From a virus, in the IMG/VR virus record IMGVR_UViG_3300020171_000011, positions 1 to 41,029 of that record: a DNA stretch of 41,029 bases. One strand, 5' to 3'. The translations under genes were made by a program, and so were the position numbers. Below the pieces are notes generated by a model. It saw only the letters and a program-made list of their open reading frames with translations. It searched no databases and was not told the origin of the DNA. Positions 38,295 to 41,029 of this stretch are shown piece after piece (position 1 is the stretch's first letter; every line of letters begins with the position of its first letter).

Positions 38295-38671
38295 TGTTTG
38301 ACCTCGATTCCTGCGCGTTCCATATCGCGTTTAGTCAATAGCTTCTGCGCGAATGCATCCTTTGCGCGGTCAATATCCACCCTCATTGTCGTTCCGTGGT
38401 TCTTCTCGCATCTGAAGTCCAGCATCCACCCGATGATTTTTGATGTCTTCTGATCTCTGATCTCTGATGATTGCACGAGCTTCATCCCAATATCGAAATA
38501 ATGCTTTATATCATGATCCTGCCCTTTGTCCGCATCCAGCTTCATGCACCTTAAGCATGCCGGTTTCAGCGTTTCCGCCTGCTGCTTGACAACATCGTGG
38601 TGCTTGTTGCCGTAGGCTTTGAAGCGCGCGTTGGTCTCATTCGTCCGTCTCTGAGTTTCGTCGTTTTCCAT
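38291..38671 (-). CDS. Hypothetical protein with CxxC (126 aa)
   Basis: MENDETQRRTNETNARFKAY..., then LKPACLRCMKLDADKG and a later Cys-Glu-Lys-Asn-His, a possible zinc site made of CLRC and C-x4-H. GAGGTATTGAT precedes the ATG. Its first 106 bases overlap the end of the preceding ORF in another frame, which is long for this genome. Not recognised. Confidence 0.6.
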   Translation of the reverse strand: MENDETQRRTNETNARFKAYGNKHHDVVKQQAETLKPACLRCMKLDADKGQDHDIKHYFDIGMKLVQSSEIRDQKTSKIIGWMLDFRCEKNHGTTMRVDIDRAKDAFAQKLLTKRDMERAGIEVKQ

Positions 38672-38859
38672 TTTATCAATACCTCTTTGGGATTGTTTTC
38701 GAGAATATGAAAATATGCTTTAATCTTGTTGTATGCCTCTTCCACGGTGATGCCTCTTACTGTGATTGTCCGGGACTTGACTTTGCTCTTTTGTTTTAGA
38801 ATGTGCACTGTTATTCCGCGCTGGTCTGTCTTGCCGTATCTCTCCTTGATTACTTGCAT
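38566..38859 (-). CDS. Hypothetical basic protein (97 aa), first gene of the packaging-side unit
   Basis: Residues 1-65 (MQVIKERYGKTDQRGITVHILKQKSK...TVEEAYNKIKAYFHILENNP) look like a small folded domain of two strands and a helix; the last 30 residues, Arg/Thr/Ser-rich, lie over the start of the next gene and may be a read-on in an unselected frame, so a stop has perhaps been lost. A TATA box about 26 bases ahead and no Shine-Dalgarno suggest a leaderless transcript. Confidence 0.55.
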   Translation of the reverse strand: MQVIKERYGKTDQRGITVHILKQKSKVKSRTITVRGITVEEAYNKIKAYFHILENNPKEVLIKWKTTKLRDGRMRPTRASKPTATSTTMLSSSRRKR

Positions 38860-38880
38860 GTAATATTATTACATTATGCA

Positions 38881-38892
38881 GTATATATAGTT
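38881..38892 (-). promoter_or_regulatory. TATA box (class B) before the resolvase/methyltransferase/packaging genes
   Basis: TTAAACTATATATACTG on the minus strand, with ATG at 38859 about 25 bases after the box. Shares TATATATAGTTT (plus-strand spelling) with the glycosylation-operon promoter at 12113. Confidence 0.6.
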
Positions 38893-38911
38893 TAATATTA
38901 TTAGCCGGGTG

Positions 38912-39091
38912 TTATATCGCCCTGACCTCCGCGAATTCTGCCGAGCTCTTAATTGAGCGTATAGCTCCGAGCGCGTTCTCTCTCCTGGAGTAGCCTTCGC
39001 TGTGCGCAAGTATCTGTCCGTTTCCGCAGATTATGCGGAAGCGCCATTTTTGTTTGCCTTTTCCTTTGAATACTTCGAATCTGTTTGTCAT
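38912..39091 (-). CDS. YegP-like (DUF1508) protein (59 aa)
   Basis: RFEVFKGKGKQKWRFRIICGNGQILAHSEGYSRRENALGAIRSIKSSA carries the YegP/DUF1508 pattern: F-x-x-F/Y-K...W-R-F-R, NG-x-I/L...SEGY and a final helix I-x-S-I-K. GAGGTCGAAATAT precedes the ATG at 39091; the in-frame extension upstream runs through the zinc-ribbon gene and is rejected. A small one-domain protein of unknown role in viruses and cells. Last gene of the small-gene operon. Confidence 0.8.
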   Translation of the reverse strand: MTNRFEVFKGKGKQKWRFRIICGNGQILAHSEGYSRRENALGAIRSIKSSAEFAEVRAI

Positions 39092-39102
39092 ATATTTCGA
39101 CC

Positions 39103-39240
39103 TCATGATAACATCCAAGTTCCGTTTATTTCTTTGATGTCTCTGATGTTTGTAAATCCGCACACTTCGCATTTACGTTTCAGTTTGCGGCCCTCCGCGA
39201 ATTTGCGGTATTTTGCGCTTCCGCATGCAGGGCATTTCAT
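39103..39240 (-). CDS. Zinc-ribbon microprotein (45 aa)
   Basis: MKCPACGSAKYRKF and KCEVCGFTNI: CPxCG and CxVCG knuckles about 20 residues apart, the classical zinc ribbon. The leader GAGGCGATGAA lies right before the ATG and overlaps the end of the 44-residue gene upstream. Likely nucleic-acid or protein binding; partner unknown. Confidence 0.7.
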   Translation of the reverse strand: MKCPACGSAKYRKFAEGRKLKRKCEVCGFTNIRDIKEINGTWMLS

Positions 39241-39381
39241 TTCATCGCCTCTTTATCCGCGCCTGTCAAACGCTCGTAAATCTCTTTGACTTCTGAGTCA
39301 GTCAATGCTTCAAGCAAAATGTTAATCTGCCTAATCATTGTTTTTTTTGTCTGCTTTTTGTTTTCAGTCATTTCAATCGCC
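39235..39381. repeat. 147-bp direct repeat, copy 1
   Basis: Identical to 40362-40508. Covers the whole 44-residue gene and its leader. The flanks differ, so the unit has been copied as a self-contained cassette. Confidence 0.95.
39237..39371 (-). CDS. Small helical protein (44 aa), exact duplicate copy 1
   Basis: MTENKKQTKKTMIRQINILLEALTDSEVKEIYERL... ending ADKEAMK. Looks like two short helices and a basic start. The DNA is identical to 40364-40498, including the leader upstream. The last four codons (GAG GCG ATG AAA) are the Shine-Dalgarno leader of the next gene, whose ATG overlaps the stop. Confidence 0.7.
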   Translation of the reverse strand: MTENKKQTKKTMIRQINILLEALTDSEVKEIYERLTGADKEAMK

Positions 39382-39396
39382 ACTTTTATTGCATGT

Positions 39397-39627
39397 TTAT
39401 ACCTCAAAAATCATATTGCGCTCGTTAGCTCTGCTTTCTAAATATCGCCAGCCGAATATCTTTTTCGGCTTGTTGCGCATCAACGCGGAATCAATTGCCG
39501 TCATTTTCTTGAACGACTTTGAGCCGCATTGACAGTTTTCATTCTGCCAATAATGAATATTCGTGCATCCGACGCATTTCTTGAACAGCCACCAATTATC
39601 TACTATATCTAAAAATGATACTCTCAT
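39397..39627 (-). CDS. Zinc-finger-like protein (76 aa)
   Basis: MRVSFLDIVDNWWLFKKCVGCTNIHYWQNENCQCGSKSF: CVGC and CQCG about 15 residues apart form a probable zinc ribbon; a basic C-terminus (RNKPKKIFGWRYLESRANERN) may bind nucleic acid. An AGTGATT site precedes the ATG. Confidence 0.65.
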   Translation of the reverse strand: MRVSFLDIVDNWWLFKKCVGCTNIHYWQNENCQCGSKSFKKMTAIDSALMRNKPKKIFGWRYLESRANERNMIFEV

Positions 39628-39680
39628 AGAATCACTCTTTCAATTCATATTCCATCCGCAAATTCAGTCATTTCTTTGCC

Positions 39681-39800
39681 TCATTCGACATAGCGTATTT
39701 TATCTAAAGCGCATTTTCCTTCTCTCTCAAAATAACAGAGCTCTGAGCAGTCATTTCCATCTTTGCATTTTGTTTTTGTTTTAAAAAGCTCCGGCTTCAT
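39681..39800 (-). CDS. Cysteine-rich microprotein (39 aa)
   Basis: MKPELFKTKTKCKDGNDCSELCYFEREGKCALD: four cysteines with spacing C-x5-C-x3-C-x7-C. Starts with the MKPE sequence shared with 40509-40712 and the leader GAGGCGATGAA. Could be zinc-binding or disulphide-linked. Confidence 0.6.
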   Translation of the reverse strand: MKPELFKTKTKCKDGNDCSELCYFEREGKCALDKIRYVE

Positions 39801-39809
39801 TTCATCGCC

Positions 39810-39929
39810 TCAATAAAACAAAATCCATTTACAGACAGCAACAATCAGCGCAAGTATAAGCGCAAACAATGCTTTAAGCAATGCTCCGCCGCCAGTTATT
39901 TGTGTTTCTTCCGTTCTTTCTTCGGTCAT
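39810..39929 (-). CDS. Single-pass membrane microprotein (39 aa)
   Basis: A polar start MTEERTEETQITGGG and a hydrophobic helix ALLKALFALILALIVAVCKWILF. Start codon overlaps the stop of the paralogue A gene (TAATG). Leader CGGCGATTGTA. Possibly a membrane-directed early peptide; not recognised. Confidence 0.55.
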   Translation of the reverse strand: MTEERTEETQITGGGALLKALFALILALIVAVCKWILFY

Positions 39930-40285
39930 TACAATCGCCGCTTTTTTGCTTCTGGGAAGATTTCGTCTACTGTTTCAATAACGCAGCAGATATGCGCTTG
40001 CATCTCATCGCTTGCTGTTGAATAACTTTTAAGCAAGTCTTCTTTTAGCTTCCCGATGCGCTCTTTTAAATCATTATGCGCGGATTGGCGGCCTGCCTCA
40101 AATTCGTCTGAAGTATCTACATTCCAGATGTCGCCGCAATTCCTGCAAATAAACTCTCTTCTGCCTTCCGCTCTTGCTTTATCAAGCGCTTCAATCAATT
40201 CTGATTTATAAAACGTAATTAAACTTTTTGCCGATTCTTGACCGCATTTTTTTGCATTCATTTCCGCAATAATTTCTTCATTTCC
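39929..40285 (-). CDS. Small coiled-coil-like protein, paralogue A (118 aa)
   Basis: MGNEEIIAEMNAKKCGQESAKSLITFYKSELIEALDKARAEGRREFICRNCG... with a CRNCG pair, then a long helix (GRQSAHNDLKERIGKLKEDLLKSYSTASDEMQ...) that is the same as in paralogue B. The start is set at 40285 by alignment with paralogue B; the frame is open to 40318. The DNA from 39932 to 40090 is an exact copy of the corresponding part of paralogue B. Function unknown. Confidence 0.7.
   Translation of the reverse strand, partial: GNEEIIAEMNAKKCGQESAKSLITFYKSELIEALDKARAEGRREFICRNCGDIWNVDTSDEFEAGRQSAHNDLKERIGKLKEDLLKSYSTASDEMQAHICCVIETVDEIFPEAKKRRL
39932..40090. repeat. 159-bp direct repeat, copy in paralogue A
   Basis: Identical to 40903-41029 continued by 96-127. 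Encodes the shared C-terminal two thirds of the two paralogues. The 95-base overlap of the contig ends lies wholly inside this repeat. Confidence 0.95.
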
Positions 40286-40367
40286 CATGTTCACCACTTC
40301 CATACCCTGCATAGCCATCGTGAATACATATTTGATTTGACGATTCTGTCCAGCGTTTCGTTTTCAT
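40278..40367 (-). CDS. Micro-ORF (29 aa) with the repeated leader
   Basis: MKTKRWTESSNQICIHDGYAG... begins directly after the GAGGCGATGAA leader provided by the second copy of the 44-residue gene (ATGA overlap) and ends inside the start of paralogue A. Support comes only from the leader and the overlap. Confidence 0.4.
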   Translation of the reverse strand: MKTKRWTESSNQICIHDGYAGYGSGEHGK

Positions 40368-40508
40368 TTCATCGCCTCTTTATCCGCGCCTGTCAAACGC
40401 TCGTAAATCTCTTTGACTTCTGAGTCAGTCAATGCTTCAAGCAAAATGTTAATCTGCCTAATCATTGTTTTTTTTGTCTGCTTTTTGTTTTCAGTCATTT
40501 CAATCGCC
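40362..40508. repeat. 147-bp direct repeat, copy 2
   Basis: Identical to 39235-39381, 1,127 bases away. Perfect identity implies recent duplication or ongoing gene conversion. Confidence 0.95.
40364..40498 (-). CDS. Small helical protein (44 aa), exact duplicate copy 2
   Basis: Same DNA and protein as 39237-39371. Here its EAMK-stop end serves a different downstream gene, which shows that the cassette can be placed in front of different partners. Confidence 0.7.
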   Translation of the reverse strand: MTENKKQTKKTMIRQINILLEALTDSEVKEIYERLTGADKEAMK

Positions 40509-40712
40509 TCATACTCCTGCTCCGCCGTCTTCTTTTCCTGCTTTGTATGCCTTCAGGTAAAGGTTTCGGGCGGCTTGATCTATATTATTGTACCACGATA
40601 ACGACCCCCAGTCTGGCAATCCTGTTGTTTTTAATATATTTTTTTTAAATTCCGCAATCAGGGCTTCGTCTTTCTGCTTTATCATTGAGTCTTTTGTCGG
40701 CTCGGGTTTCAT
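40509..40712 (-). CDS. Hypothetical protein, MKPEP-leader family (67 aa)
   Basis: MKPEPTKDSMIKQKDEALIAEFKKN...LYLKAYKAGKEDGGAGV. The N-terminal half resembles that of the 668-985 protein (KDExxLIAEF), and IDQAARNLYLKAYKAGKEDG recalls the IEAAAKNLIHN stretch there. Helical; unknown function. GAGGAAATAGTT precedes the ATG. Confidence 0.6.
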   Translation of the reverse strand: MKPEPTKDSMIKQKDEALIAEFKKNILKTTGLPDWGSLSWYNNIDQAARNLYLKAYKAGKEDGGAGV

Positions 40713-40714
40713 AA

Positions 40715-40900
40715 CTATTTCCTCTTTCTCAGTATTTCTTTGATTTTGTCAAGCGCCTTTCGTAAGGCTCTATTACTTCTTTTTCTGAATTCGATTATTG
40801 TTAAAATCTCTGCTCGTGGATTGCTTTTGAGCAGAACAACTGGCGAGGCTTGCGGGAGGTTCTGTTCTTTTCTTTTTTCGTCTTTTGATTTTTCAGTCAT
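40715..40900 (-). CDS. Hypothetical basic protein (61 aa)
   Basis: MTEKSKDEKRKEQNLPQASPVVLLKSNPRAEILTIIEF... and a C-terminal Lys/Arg-rich helix (ALRKALDKIKEILRKRK). The start ATG overlaps the stop of paralogue B (ATGA). Shares the VVLLK string with the 668-985 protein. Could bind nucleic acid; not recognised. Confidence 0.6.
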   Translation of the reverse strand: MTEKSKDEKRKEQNLPQASPVVLLKSNPRAEILTIIEFRKRSNRALRKALDKIKEILRKRK

Positions 40901-41029
40901 TTCAATCGCCGCTTTTTTGCTTCTGGGAAGATTTCGTCTACTGTTTCAATAACGCAGCAGATATGCGCTTGCATCTCATCGCTTGCTGTTGAATAACTTT
41001 TAAGCAAGTCTTCTTTTAGCTTCCCGATG
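40897..41029 (-). CDS. Paralogue B, C-terminal part (continues from base 1)
   Basis: The reverse frame from 41029 is the shared helix region and ends EIFPEAKKRRLK at a TGA at 40897. It is the end of the gene that starts at 313 if the contig is circular. The last 95 bases repeat bases 1-95. Confidence 0.7.
   Translation of the reverse strand, partial: IGKLKEDLLKSYSTASDEMQAHICCVIETVDEIFPEAKKRRLK
40935..41029. repeat. 95-bp terminal direct repeat (identical to 1-95)
   Basis: Bases 40935-41029 equal bases 1-95 exactly. This is the pattern left when an assembler closes a circular or circularly permuted molecule. The third copy at 39964-40058 inside paralogue A means it can also come from a repeat-caused break. 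Confidence 0.9.

Overview
The window reads as an essentially complete genome, about 41 kb, of a tailed virus (siphovirus-like, Caudoviricetes) that most probably infects an archaeon. The archaeal call rests on several lines. Many transcription-unit starts have a TATA box 20-35 nt before the first ATG. Shine-Dalgarno sites are of the GGTGA/GGAGGTGA type. There is a Hjc-like Holliday-junction resolvase, a wealth of small zinc-ribbon proteins, and secreted or anchored DUF2341/LamG proteins rich in Asn-X-Ser/Thr sites. The exact host lineage (methanogen, DPANN or other) cannot be told from the sequence. Every convincing gene lies on the minus strand, so transcription runs from high to low coordinates. 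The first and last 95 bases are identical, which suggests a circular or circularly permuted molecule, but that overlap lies inside a 159-bp repeat that also occurs intact about 1 kb away, so closure needs checking.

Layout in the direction of transcription. (1) Small-gene operon: a promoter near 3980 with a 16-bp palindrome downstream feeds about two dozen small genes that run 3882 to 1, across the contig ends, and on from 41029 to 38912. They are packed head to tail, often with ATGA stop/start overlaps, and several share a nearly identical leader (GAGGCGAT plus TGAA or GAA before ATG). The block holds exact gene duplications, a 15-bp minisatellite encoding a pentapeptide-type repeat protein, and many cysteine-rich microproteins. 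(2) 38859-36192: DNA transactions and packaging start, with two small genes, a zinc ribbon, a Hjc-like resolvase, a ParB-domain/DNA-methyltransferase fusion and the small terminase. (3) 36165-25766: large terminase, portal-MuF fusion, an anchored LamG protein, a paralogous structural protein, a zinc protein, prohead protease-scaffold, decoration proteins and the HK97-fold major capsid protein, closed by a strong hairpin terminator. (4) 25668-12165: connector, head closure, tail completion and major tail proteins, a coiled-coil membrane protein, the tail-assembly chaperone pair with a probable programmed -1 frameshift, a short tape measure with a fresh 54-bp tandem duplication, a distal tail protein, a giant 1.6-kilo-residue anchored glycoprotein-like protein, an HNH endonuclease with its own promoter, a tail hub protein and a holin-like protein. 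(5) 12090-6189: a glycan-modification operon led by an AbrB-like regulator, with four glycosyltransferases, two methyltransferases and a membrane-anchored HExxH metallopeptidase, ended by a hairpin. (6) 6128-4020: two short units of tiny zinc proteins, a possible lipoprotein, a 556-bp gene-poor stretch rich in inverted repeats (candidate structured RNA or origin), and a winged-helix regulator leading a chain of overlapping micro-ORFs.

How it fits together: the virus carries packaging, head and tail genes but no recognisable DNA polymerase, helicase, primase, RNA polymerase or integrase, so replication must rely on the host, with the resolvase and the ParB-methyltransferase as its own DNA-processing tools. 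The unusually large investment in glycosyltransferases and sequon-rich surface proteins suggests virion or host-envelope glycan remodelling.
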